From NCBI RefSeq assembly GCF_019904175.1, contig NZ_CP061913.1:10540001-10604000 (forward strand): a stretch of DNA of 64,000 nt. The letters are read 5' to 3'. Below the pieces are notes generated by a model. It was not told where the DNA came from, made no database searches, and saw only the letters and a program-made list of their open reading frames with translations. The stretch's first letter is position 1. Each line of letters starts with the position of its first letter. Positions 49,694 to 57,360 of the stretch are shown piece by piece. The translations under genes and the position numbers were made by a program. This DNA comes from Dactylosporangium vinaceum (GTDB lineage Bacteria > Actinomycetota > Actinomycetes > Mycobacteriales > Micromonosporaceae).

Positions 49694-51424
49694 ATGGGGC
49701 GCACGTGTACCACGGTGGTCGTCGGCGGCGGCTGCAGCGGCGCGCTGGCGGCGATCCACCTGAGCCGGGACCCCCGTCACGCTGTGATGATCGTCGATCC
49801 CGCGCCCTACGGGGAGCTGGGGCGCGGCGTCGCCTACAGCACCCGCCACCCGGCCCACCTGCTCAACTCGCGCGCGGCCACCATGAGCGCCCGGGCCGAC
49901 AGGCCCGACGACTTCGTCCGCTGGTGCCGTGACCAGGACCTCGGCATCGGCCCGGCCGACTTCGCGCCCCGCGGGGTCTACGGCGGCTACCTGCACGACC
50001 GCCTCACCCGGGCCCGGTTCACCCACGTCCGCGCGGCCGCCACGCGGGTGCACGCCGACGGCGCGGTGACGCTGAGCGACGGCGCGACGATCCGGGGCGA
50101 CCGGGTGCTCCTCGCGCTCGGCCACGGCGCCCCGACCGCGCTCACCCGGTTTCAGGACCACCCGCGATACGTGGCCAACCCGTGGGATCCCAAGGCCCTC
50201 GACGGCCTCGAAGGTGATCTTCCGGTGCTGCTCGTCGGCACCGGGCTGACCGCCGTCGACGTGGCGATCGCCCTGGAGGGCCGGGTGCCGGTCGTGGCCT
50301 ACTCGCGCCGCGGCCTGCTGCCCCGGCCCCATGCGGACGTCGTGCCGGCCGATCGCGCGTTCGAGTACCAGGGCCGCGATCTGGCCGGCCTGATGCGGGC
50401 CGTGCGCGAGTTCGCGGCCACCCAGCCGGACTGGCGCTCGGCGGTCGACGCCCTCCGGCCCGAGGTCGACCGGCTCTGGCGGGGGCTGACCCCCGAGGCC
50501 CGGCGGCGGTTCCTGCGGCACGTCTCGACCTACTGGGAGGTGCACCGCCACCGCATGCCGCCGGCGAGCGCCGCCCGGCTCCGGACGCTGCGGACCACCA
50601 CCAGCAGCCGCGGCGAGTGGGCCGCCGTCATCAACTGCACAGGCCCGCAGGGTGCGGCCGTCACCGAGGTGGGCCGGCACCTGCTCGACGACGGCCTGGC
50701 CCGCCTCGACCCCACCGGCAAGGGGCTCGACGTCGACGAGGCCGGCCGGCTGCACGACCGGATCTACACGATCGGCCCGGTCCGCCGCGGCGCCTGGTGG
50801 GAGACGACGGCGGTGCCCGAGATCCGGCGCCAGGCCGACCGGCTAAGCCGCGACCTGCTTGAGGGTCATGACGTGCTCGACGAGGGCGATCAGGACGTCC
50901 TTGACCGAGCGCCTGTCGCGCGCGTCGCACAGGACGACAGGCACGTCCGGGTCGAGGTCCAGGGCCTTGGCGATCTGCGTCGCGCTGTGCTTCTGCACCC
51001 CGTCGAAGCAGTTCACCGCGACCAGGAACGGCGTGGAGCGGCGCTCGAAGTAGTCCACCGACGGGAAGCAGTCGTTCAGGCGGCGGGTGTCGGCCAGCAC
51101 CACCGCGCCGAGCGCGCCCAGCGCCAGCTCGTCCCACAGGAACCAGAAGCGGTCCTGGCCGGGCGTGCCGAACAGATACAGCACGATGTCCTGGTTGATG
51201 CTGATCCGGCCGAAGTCCATGGCCACGGTCGTCGTCTTCTTGCCCTCGACCCCGTTGACGTCGTCGATGCCGACGCCGGCGTTGGTGAGCACCTCCTCCG
51301 TCTGCAGAGGTCGGATCTCGCTCACCGCGCTGACGAGCGTGGTCTTGCCGACGCCGAACCCACCCGCGATGAGGATCTTCACCGCGAGGGGAACGTGACC
51401 GTCAGAGCGCTCGGAGGCCATTGA
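49694..51424 (+). CDS. FAD/NAD(P)-binding protein with anomalous antisense extension
   Basis: The frame codes 576 residues. Residues 1 to about 392 are a good FAD/NAD(P)-binding protein of the NAD_binding_9 type: dinucleotide fold TTVVVGGGCSGALAAIHLSRD, GRGVAYSTRHPAHLLNSRA, VLLALGHGAPTAL, a second GxGxT-type nucleotide site (PVLLVGTGLTAVDVAIALEG), WEVHRHRMPPASAARL, and an ending IGPVRRGAWWETTAVPEIRRQADRLSRDLL. Related proteins stop about here. From about 50868 the frame continues for another 185 codons directly antisense to cvnD and is His/Arg/Val-rich without fold signs. The native stop has probably been lost, or the extension is unimportant. Predicted oxidoreductase, substrate unknown. Confidence 0.78.
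   Translation: MGRTCTTVVVGGGCSGALAAIHLSRDPRHAVMIVDPAPYGELGRGVAYSTRHPAHLLNSRAATMSARADRPDDFVRWCRDQDLGIGPADFAPRGVYGGYLHDRLTRARFTHVRAAATRVHADGAVTLSDGATIRGDRVLLALGHGAPTALTRFQDHPRYVANPWDPKALDGLEGDLPVLLVGTGLTAVDVAIALEGRVPVVAYSRRGLLPRPHADVVPADRAFEYQGRDLAGLMRAVREFAATQPDWRSAVDALRPEVDRLWRGLTPEARRRFLRHVSTYWEVHRHRMPPASAARLRTLRTTTSSRGEWAAVINCTGPQGAAVTEVGRHLLDDGLARLDPTGKGLDVDEAGRLHDRIYTIGPVRRGAWWETTAVPEIRRQADRLSRDLLEGHDVLDEGDQDVLDRAPVARVAQDDRHVRVEVQGLGDLRRAVLLHPVEAVHRDQERRGAALEVVHRREAVVQAAGVGQHHRAERAQRQLVPQEPEAVLAGRAEQIQHDVLVDADPAEVHGHGRRLLALDPVDVVDADAGVGEHLLRLQRSDLAHRADERGLADAEPTRDEDLHREGNVTVRALGGH
50843..51421 (-). CDS. cvnD: CvnD-type Ras-like GTPase of conservon
   Basis: 192 residues from the ATG at 51421. 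P-loop GGFGVGKTTLV (20-30), switch region FGTPGQDRFWF (G3), and a NKxD-equivalent VNCFD. This is the CvnD/MglA-like small GTPase of actinomycete conservons. It acts with CvnA (sensor), CvnB (roadblock) and CvnC in a membrane-proximal complex that governs development or secondary metabolism. Overlaps cvnC by 20 nt; it is the last gene of the cvn operon. The whole gene is antisense to the flavoprotein extension. No cytochrome P450 (cvnE) gene follows. Confidence 0.9.
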   Translation of the reverse strand: MASERSDGHVPLAVKILIAGGFGVGKTTLVSAVSEIRPLQTEEVLTNAGVGIDDVNGVEGKKTTTVAMDFGRISINQDIVLYLFGTPGQDRFWFLWDELALGALGAVVLADTRRLNDCFPSVDYFERRSTPFLVAVNCFDGVQKHSATQIAKALDLDPDVPVVLCDARDRRSVKDVLIALVEHVMTLKQVAA

Positions 51425-51803
51425 CAACCGCCTTGAGGATGCGATCGTCGGGCCGCAGCGGCCCGACGGACTGGTCGTACTCCGGTTCGTGCATCTCGAT
51501 GAGCCCCTGCTGGAGCAGATCGCCCAACAACACGCGCACAACGCCGAGCGCGAGGTCGAGGTGGGACGCGAGCTCGGCGACGGACACCGGCTCACTGGTG
51601 CGCGCCAGGATCGCGCGCTGCTCGGGCAGGAGGTGCTGTTCTCCGGGGCCGACCCGGCGCACCACGAAGGCGACAAGGTCGAAGGCGCCGGCCGCCGGCT
51701 TGGCCCGTCCGCCGGTGACGGCGTAAGGCCTGACTACGGGGCCGGCGTCCACGTCCATCCAGTCGTGGCCACGATCCGACATCGGGGTTTCATCAGGGGC
51801 CAT
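51402..51803 (-). CDS. cvnC: CvnC (DUF742) conservon protein
   Basis: 133 residues. The DUF742 pattern is complete: VVRPYAVTGGRAKPA near the N-terminus, then a winged-helix-like LLPEQRAILARTSEPVSVAELASHLDLALGVVRVLLGDLLQQGLIEMHEP. Member C of the conserved cvnABCD set. Its start overlaps the cvnB end by 11 nt. Confidence 0.92.
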   Translation of the reverse strand: MAPDETPMSDRGHDWMDVDAGPVVRPYAVTGGRAKPAAGAFDLVAFVVRRVGPGEQHLLPEQRAILARTSEPVSVAELASHLDLALGVVRVLLGDLLQQGLIEMHEPEYDQSVGPLRPDDRILKAVVNGLRAL

Positions 51804-52212
51804 CGTGTGAGACGCCCGGTCGCGTTGGCGCGGTGAGGTACTGCCCGACCCGGGTCACCAGCATCGCCATCTCGTAGGCGATCACACCGATGTCCGAGTC
51901 GGCGGCGCTGAGCACGGCCAGGCAGGCGCCCTGCCCGGCCGCGGTGACGAACAGGAACGAGTTGTCCATCTCCACGATTGTCTGACGGACACCGCCGCCG
52001 TTGAACTGCCGGCCGGCGCTGCGGGCCAGGCTCTGAAAGCCGGACGCGACGGCCGAGAGGTGCTCGGCGTCGTCGCGCCCGAGCCCGCTCGACGCGCCCA
52101 TCAGGAGCCCGTCGGCGGAAAGCACCACGGCGTGCTGCGCCGATTCGACCCGCTCGACGAGATCGTCGAGGAGCCAGTCGAGCTTGCCGGTGCGGCTCGT
52201 CGAGTGCGTCAC
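51793..52212 (-). CDS. cvnB: CvnB roadblock/LC7 protein
   Basis: 139 residues from a GTG directly after the cvnA stop (TAGGTG). Roadblock fold: LDWLLDDLVERVESAQHAVVLSADGLLMGASSGLGRDDAEHLSAVASGFQSLAR and IVEMDNSFLFVTAAGQGACLAVLSAADSDIGVIAYEMAMLVTRVG. It regulates the CvnD GTPase. No signal peptide. Confidence 0.92.
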   Translation of the reverse strand: MTHSTSRTGKLDWLLDDLVERVESAQHAVVLSADGLLMGASSGLGRDDAEHLSAVASGFQSLARSAGRQFNGGGVRQTIVEMDNSFLFVTAAGQGACLAVLSAADSDIGVIAYEMAMLVTRVGQYLTAPTRPGVSHDGP

Positions 52213-54582
52213 CTATGCGTCCCTTTCCGGAGAGTTCGGGTCCTGGATCTGCTCAGCGTCACGGCGCCCCTTGGTGAAGCCGGCCTGCAGCGACGTCATC
52301 ATCTCCCGGGTCTGCTCGGGCGAGCGGCCGCCGACAGCGGTAGTGGCGAACTGATCCGCCGGAATGCCGTCGACCGTCCGCTCCTCCTCCGGCCGCTCCT
52401 TCAACTGCGGCGCCAGGCTGGCCTGCCGGCGCCGCCGCGGCAGCCCGTCGGCGGTGAGCTCGACCGCCTCGACCGATTCCCGCTGCGTGGGCAGCGTGGG
52501 AGTCGGGATCGGCGGGGGCGGCGGCGCCGGTGCGACGACGTACTCCACCGGAGTCGGGGCGACCTGGGCGATCGTGGGCCGGATGGCGTCGGCGGGCTCC
52601 AGCTCCAGCACGGCCTCCCGGGCCGCCTGCTGCTCCTCGGCCGGGGTCGGCGCGGTCAGCTCGTGGGTCGCGCCGGAGATCAGGTGCGGCGGGATGAGCA
52701 CGACAGCCGTCACGCCGCCGTAGGCGGAGGCGCGCAGCGTGACCCGCACCCCGTGCCGGGCGGCCAGCAGCGCGACGACGAACAGGCCCAGCCGGGCCGA
52801 GTTGGCCGGGTCGAACTCCGGCGGCTGAGCCAGCCGCAGGTTCGCCTCCTCGATCGCGTCCGGCGACATGCCCAGGCCGCGGTCCTCGATCTCGATCGCG
52901 TAGCCGTTCGGGACCAGCTGCCCGCTGATCTGCACCCGGGTGTGCGGGGGCGAGTAGGCGGTGGCGTTCTCGATGACCTCGGCCAGCAGGTGGATGCAGT
53001 CGGCGACGGCCCGCCCGACGAGCGACGCCTCCGGCAGGGCCAGGAACCCGACCCGGGCGTAGTCCTCGACCTCGGACACCGCGCCGCGGATCACGTCGAC
53101 CATCGGCACCGGGTTGCGCCAGCCGCGGCCGGGCGCGGCGCCGGCCAGGATGACCAGGTCCTCGGCGTGGCGGCGCATGCGGGTGGCGAGGTGGTCGACC
53201 CGGAAGAGGTCCTCGAGCTCCTCCGGGTCGGTGGAGCGCCGCTCCATCCGGTCGAGCAGGGCGAGCTGGCGGTGCAGCAGGGTCTGGCTGCGCCGGGCGA
53301 TGTTGAGGAATACCTCGTTGAGGCCCTGGCGCAGCTGCGCCTCGTGGACCGCTGACTGCACGGCGGTGCGCTGGACGGCGCTGAACGCGTTGCCCACCTT
53401 GCCGATCTCGTCGGCGCCGTACTCCAGCGGCGGCGCCGAGGCCACCACGTCGATCTTCTCGCCGTGCCGCAGCCGCGCGACCATCGCCGGCAGCCGGTTG
53501 TCGGCCAGGTCCTGAGCGTCCTGGCGCAGGCCGACCAGGCGGCGGATGAGCGAGCGGCCGATCCGGATCGACAGCAGGATGGACACGACGACGGCAATGA
53601 GGCCGAGCACGCCGGCGCCGATGACGCGGATCAGGATGCCGGCCGCGACGGGACCCGCGCTGGCCACGATGACCTCGCCGAAGCCCAGGTCGAAGCTGCG
53701 CAGCTGAGCGAAGAGCTTGTCGTAGGCGTCGCGCCAGGCGTTCACGTCGACGGGCAGCGTCCCGCCCGGCCGGCCGTCCGCCATGATCTTGTTCTCGAGG
53801 TCCAGGACGCGCTTGTAGGAGTCGCTGGCCACGATCGGGTCCCACAGCGCCTTGCCGCCCTCCGGCAGCGCATAGGTGGCGTCGGCGTAGAGCTGTCGGC
53901 GGGCCCCGATGACGGCGACCAGGTCGGCGTTCTCCGTCTTCTGGAACTTTCCGGCCGCGGCCACCCCGTTGACGATCGCGTCCTCGCGGGCGAGCTGCTC
54001 ACGGCCGCGGCTGGTGCCGATGACGATGAGCGCGTTGCGGGTGAGCTCGGCGTTGCTGATGCCGGGCAGGGAGTCGTACCAGTGGTAGATCGCGTCGATC
54101 GGCCGGTTGTAGACGTTCATCGCCTCGGCCCGGTCGATCTGCCCCAGCGAGATCCCGGTCCGGCCGGTGGTGAGCTGGTCGAACTGGTTGATGACCTCGC
54201 GCAGGCGGGCCCGGGACCCCTCGGGGATCGCGTTCTGCAGCTTGCTGTCGGCGGCGCGGCGGCGGAAGTCGCCGAGTGCCTCGTCGACCTTCGAGCGCTG
54301 CGCGTTGAGCGCGGCGGTCTCCGGCCGGCCCTCCTGGCGCCCGGTCGCGAGGTACACCTGGGTCAGCGTGCGTTCCCGCTGCAGCTCGACGATCACGTTC
54401 TCCGACGGCTTGCTCGACAGCGCGCTGTACTCCTGGCTGTCCAGGAGCTCAGCGGTGGCGCCGGCGGTGAGGCTCGTGGCGAACACCCACATGACCACCA
54501 GCGTGGCCAGCGGCGGCAGCACCAGGGCGATGATCTTCGCGCGGATCGACCAGGTGCGGATTCTCCACGAAGGACTCTTCAT
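52213..54582 (-). CDS. cvnA: CvnA sensor histidine kinase
   Basis: 789 residues, ribosome site GAGGAA. TM1 (about 17-38, KIIALVLPPLATLVVMWVFATS) and TM2 (about 310-335) flank a large extracellular NIT-type helical domain. A HAMP-like segment is followed by a dimerisation region (RRSQTLLHRQLALLDRMERRSTDPEELEDLFRVDHLATRMRRH) and an HATPase (ECIHLLAEVIENATAYSPPHTRV-like pattern; EDRGLGMSPDAIEEANLRL). The C-terminal about 170 residues are Pro/Ala-rich, disordered, as usual for CvnA. First gene of the conservon, upstream of cvnB with zero spacing. Anchors the complex in the membrane. Confidence 0.93.
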   Translation of the reverse strand: MKSPSWRIRTWSIRAKIIALVLPPLATLVVMWVFATSLTAGATAELLDSQEYSALSSKPSENVIVELQRERTLTQVYLATGRQEGRPETAALNAQRSKVDEALGDFRRRAADSKLQNAIPEGSRARLREVINQFDQLTTGRTGISLGQIDRAEAMNVYNRPIDAIYHWYDSLPGISNAELTRNALIVIGTSRGREQLAREDAIVNGVAAAGKFQKTENADLVAVIGARRQLYADATYALPEGGKALWDPIVASDSYKRVLDLENKIMADGRPGGTLPVDVNAWRDAYDKLFAQLRSFDLGFGEVIVASAGPVAAGILIRVIGAGVLGLIAVVVSILLSIRIGRSLIRRLVGLRQDAQDLADNRLPAMVARLRHGEKIDVVASAPPLEYGADEIGKVGNAFSAVQRTAVQSAVHEAQLRQGLNEVFLNIARRSQTLLHRQLALLDRMERRSTDPEELEDLFRVDHLATRMRRHAEDLVILAGAAPGRGWRNPVPMVDVIRGAVSEVEDYARVGFLALPEASLVGRAVADCIHLLAEVIENATAYSPPHTRVQISGQLVPNGYAIEIEDRGLGMSPDAIEEANLRLAQPPEFDPANSARLGLFVVALLAARHGVRVTLRASAYGGVTAVVLIPPHLISGATHELTAPTPAEEQQAAREAVLELEPADAIRPTIAQVAPTPVEYVVAPAPPPPPIPTPTLPTQRESVEAVELTADGLPRRRRQASLAPQLKERPEEERTVDGIPADQFATTAVGGRSPEQTREMMTSLQAGFTKGRRDAEQIQDPNSPERDA

Positions 54583-54755
54583 GCGGTCGGTTCCTCGCTG
54601 GGGTCGCGGGGCAGAGGGGTGGTAGCGCCTCGGGCATGATACGGACAGGTGGGGCCGGAAGTCACCAGCAAGGTCGTCCGGGGCACACTCCGGTCTCGCC
54701 CCTTTTCCCGCCCTTCGCCCGGTGTAGCCGGGCCTCGCCCGGGCAGCCCGGCGCC

Positions 54756-55148
54756 ATGCGACGTGGACGGTGGGTAGTGGCCGTGGGGGCCTGGATGCTG
54801 TGCGCCGCGGGGCTCTCGGCGCTGGCCCTGCACGAGACCACCGCAGGCCGGGAAGCCCTGCTCAAGGCGGCTCGACCGGCACCCGGCGCCCCCGGCGCGC
54901 CGACCCCTTCGCCCTCGCCCGACTCGCCGCGGATCCTGCGCACGCCGGGCGGGAACGTCGTCGCGGGCTGTGACGGAACTTCGGTGCGCGTCCGGTACCT
55001 GAGCCCGGCCACCGGGTTCCACATCGTGAGCGCGGACCGCGTCCCCGGCCCGCAGTCCCGGGCGGTGTTCCGGTCCGACACGCAGGAGGTCCGGGTGCTC
55101 GTGCGCTGCACCGGCGACGGTCCACACGCGGACGTCGAGGTCAGTTGA
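54756..55148 (+). CDS. Small membrane-anchored protein
   Basis: 130 residues from the ATG at 54756; a longer frame from 54636 begins in a Pro/Arg-rich stretch without a ribosome site. One TM helix (WVVAVGAWMLCAAGLSALALHE, about 6-27), a Pro/Ser/Ala linker and an outside domain with two Cys (VVAGCDGTSVRVRYLSPATGFHI, VRVLVRCTGDGPHADVEV) that looks beta-sandwich. I know no family. Divergent from cvnA (about 173 nt), so promoter sharing is possible. Similar small TM/beta proteins occur in actinomycete genomes without assigned function. Confidence 0.6.
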   Translation: MRRGRWVVAVGAWMLCAAGLSALALHETTAGREALLKAARPAPGAPGAPTPSPSPDSPRILRTPGGNVVAGCDGTSVRVRYLSPATGFHIVSADRVPGPQSRAVFRSDTQEVRVLVRCTGDGPHADVEVS

Positions 55149-55167
55149 CGGCAGCATCGACCGTAAT

Positions 55168-56166
55168 TTATATGACCTTCGCGGACAGGGCGAATTGGTC
55201 GGGGACGACGGCGGTACCGACGCCACGGATGGCCATCGAGGCACAACGCTGTGCGACATCGGCCGCCCCGGCCACCCCCTCCCCCGCCAGCCGGGCCAGC
55301 ACGAATCCGGCCAGGTAGGCCCCGCCGGCCCCGGCCGCGTGGGTGCCCGGCCCGGGCGGTGCCGCGGTCTCGACCGTCTCCCCGTCGAGGCTCATGACCT
55401 GCGAGCCTTCCGCGTCGAGGGTGACCGCCACGATCGCCGCCCCGGTCCGGCGCAGCAGCTGCCCCCGGTCCGGCCGGGACCGGCCGCCCGGCTGCCCCAT
55501 CTCCCGCCCCATCGCCTGTCCGATCACCCTGGCCGCCTCTTCGCGGTTCGGCGTGACGAGGTCCGGCCCGATCGAGGCCCAGCCGGCCAGGTCGTGGGCG
55601 TCGACGGCGAGCAGCGGCAGGTCGAGCCGGCGGGCGGCCAGCAGGGCCTGGACCGCCGGGCCGAGCGTCCCGGCGCCGTGGTCGCAGATGACCACCGCGT
55701 CCGGGCGCGGCTCGGCGCTCAGCGTCTCGTCCAGCCGCCGGACCACCGTCTCGGCCGCGACCGGGGCGAGCGGGCCGGTGTCGCCGTCGTCGAAGCGGAC
55801 CAGGACATATCCGTCGGCCACGACCCGGCGCTTGGTGACCGTCCGCCGCCCGACCGCCGTCACCAGCCGGTCGGCCACCCTGGCGTCCCACACGCAGGTC
55901 CGCAGCCGGGCCCCGGCGTCGTCGTCGCCGACGGCACCGACGAGCGTGGTGCGGGCCCCGAGAGCGGCGAAGTTGGCCGCGGTGTTGGCCGCCCCGCCGC
56001 ACACCTCCCGGGTGGTGTCGAGGGCGACGACGGGGACGGGCGCCTCCCGGCTCAGCCGCGTCGGGGTGCCGCAGAGCCAGCCGTCGAGCAGCGCGTCGCC
56101 GGCCACGAGCACAGCGGCATCGCGCCACCCCTCGGCCAGCGCGGCGAAATTGCCGGAATTGTGCAC
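55168..56166 (-). CDS. PfkB/HldE-like carbohydrate kinase lacking the catalytic GAGD Asp
   Basis: 332 residues from a GTG at 56166. The PfkB fold is seen: VLVAGDALLDGWLCGTPTRLSREAPVPVVALDTTREVCGGAANTAANFAALGARTTLVGAVGDDDAG, VVICDHGAGTLG and LVTPNREEAARVIG. The N-terminus most resembles the D-glycero-D-manno-heptose-7-phosphate kinase (HldE) group. The second PfkB signature, normally GAGD with the catalytic Asp, here reads HAAGAGGAYLAGF, so Asp is Gly. Kinase activity is therefore doubtful; a sugar-phosphate-binding role or a pseudoenzyme is possible. Divergent from a DAO-family oxidoreductase gene; it converges on the small membrane-protein gene. Confidence 0.78.
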   Translation of the reverse strand: MHNSGNFAALAEGWRDAAVLVAGDALLDGWLCGTPTRLSREAPVPVVALDTTREVCGGAANTAANFAALGARTTLVGAVGDDDAGARLRTCVWDARVADRLVTAVGRRTVTKRRVVADGYVLVRFDDGDTGPLAPVAAETVVRRLDETLSAEPRPDAVVICDHGAGTLGPAVQALLAARRLDLPLLAVDAHDLAGWASIGPDLVTPNREEAARVIGQAMGREMGQPGGRSRPDRGQLLRRTGAAIVAVTLDAEGSQVMSLDGETVETAAPPGPGTHAAGAGGAYLAGFVLARLAGEGVAGAADVAQRCASMAIRGVGTAVVPDQFALSAKVI

Positions 56167-56232
56167 CGGCGGCCGGTACCCCCACCGGGGCCGTTCATTC
56201 CCTGCGACAATCGGAGCATCGAACGAGCAGAC

Positions 56233-57360
56233 GTGGCGATCATCGGCGGGGGCGTGGCCGGCCTGTCCCTGGCCGCGGAGCTCGCCGAGCTGGACGGCCG
56301 GCTGGTGGAGCGCAGCGGTGGCCTGCGCCCGGAGCTGCGCATCGTGCTCCTCGAACGGGAGAACCAGTTCGGGTACCACTCCACGGGCCGTTCGATCTCG
56401 GCCCTGTCGGAGAGCCTCGGCTCGCCCGAGCAGCGGGCCCTGACCCGGGCCTCGCGGACGATCCTCGACGCTCTGGGCGCCGAGTCCGGCACGCCGCTGC
56501 TGCGGGCCCGGCCGGTCGTCTGGGTCGCCGACGCCGATCACCTGGGGGCGCTCAACGCCCTGCTGACCGCCAACCCCGCGCTGCGCGGGGTCGACCCGGC
56601 CGCCGCCCAGACGCTCTGCCCGGTCCTGCGCCCCGAGGCGACGGCCCGGGCCGCGGTCGAGCGTACGGCCCAGGACGTGGACGTCGACGCGCTGCAGCAG
56701 CAGTACCGGGACCGGGCGACGGCGGCCGGGGCGGTGCTGCGCACGGCGATCGGCCTGGAGTCCGGCACCTGGGACCCGGGCCGCTCCGCCTGGACCCTGA
56801 CCACCGACCGCGGCGAGCTGGAGGCGGGCCGGATCGTCGACGCGGCCGGCCCCTGGGCCGACGCGGTCGCCGCCCGCCTGGGCGTACCGGTCGCGGGCCT
56901 GACCAGCTACCGGCGCACCGTCGCGATCGCCACCGCCGAGCGAGTGGGCCCGGCCTGGCCGCTCGTCGTGGACGTGGCCGACCGCTTCTACTTCCGCCCG
57001 GAGCGCGGCGGCCTGCTGGTCTCGCCGGCCGACGAGACCCCGTCGCCGCCGACCGACGCCGAGGCCCGGCCCCAGGACGTGAGCGTCGCGATGGAGCGGG
57101 TGGCCGCGGCGACCACGCTGCAGCTGAGCCGGGCCCGCACGAGCTGGGCCGGGCTGCGCACGTTCGCCCCGGACCGCAACCCGATCGTCGGGCCGGACCC
57201 GCAGCAGGACGGCTTCTTCTGGTTCGCCGGGCTGGGCGGCACCGGGATCCAGACCGCCCCGGCCCTGGCCCGGCTGGCCGCCGCGCAGCTGCTCGGCGAG
57301 CCGTACGAGGTCGCGGACCTCCGCCCGGAGGCGCTGCTGCCCCGGGCTCAGGCGCAGTAG
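56233..57360 (+). CDS. DAO-family FAD-dependent oxidoreductase
   Basis: 375 residues from a GTG at 56233, giving VAIIGGGVAGLSLAAELAE at the N-terminus; no better start codon exists in the frame between here and the opposite gene start. DAO features are the GxGxxG nucleotide fold, RIVDAAGPWADAVAARLGVPVAG, FYFRPERGGLLVSPADETP and, at the C-terminus, TSWAGLRTFAPDRNPIVGPDPQQDGFFWFAGLGGTGIQTAPALARLAA. Members oxidise D-amino acids, glycine, sarcosine or glycerol-3-phosphate. A closest relationship to D-amino-acid/D-arginine-type dehydrogenases is likely, but the substrate is unknown. It overlaps the convergent kinase gene end by 13 nt. Confidence 0.85.
   Translation: MAIIGGGVAGLSLAAELAELDGRLVERSGGLRPELRIVLLERENQFGYHSTGRSISALSESLGSPEQRALTRASRTILDALGAESGTPLLRARPVVWVADADHLGALNALLTANPALRGVDPAAAQTLCPVLRPEATARAAVERTAQDVDVDALQQQYRDRATAAGAVLRTAIGLESGTWDPGRSAWTLTTDRGELEAGRIVDAAGPWADAVAARLGVPVAGLTSYRRTVAIATAERVGPAWPLVVDVADRFYFRPERGGLLVSPADETPSPPTDAEARPQDVSVAMERVAAATTLQLSRARTSWAGLRTFAPDRNPIVGPDPQQDGFFWFAGLGGTGIQTAPALARLAAAQLLGEPYEVADLRPEALLPRAQAQ

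Noticed and set aside
55195-56232. Long N-terminal extension of the DAO oxidoreductase
   Set aside because: The frame upstream of 56233 is antisense to the PfkB-like gene and lacks features; the GTG at 56233 places the nucleotide fold at the N-terminus as expected.
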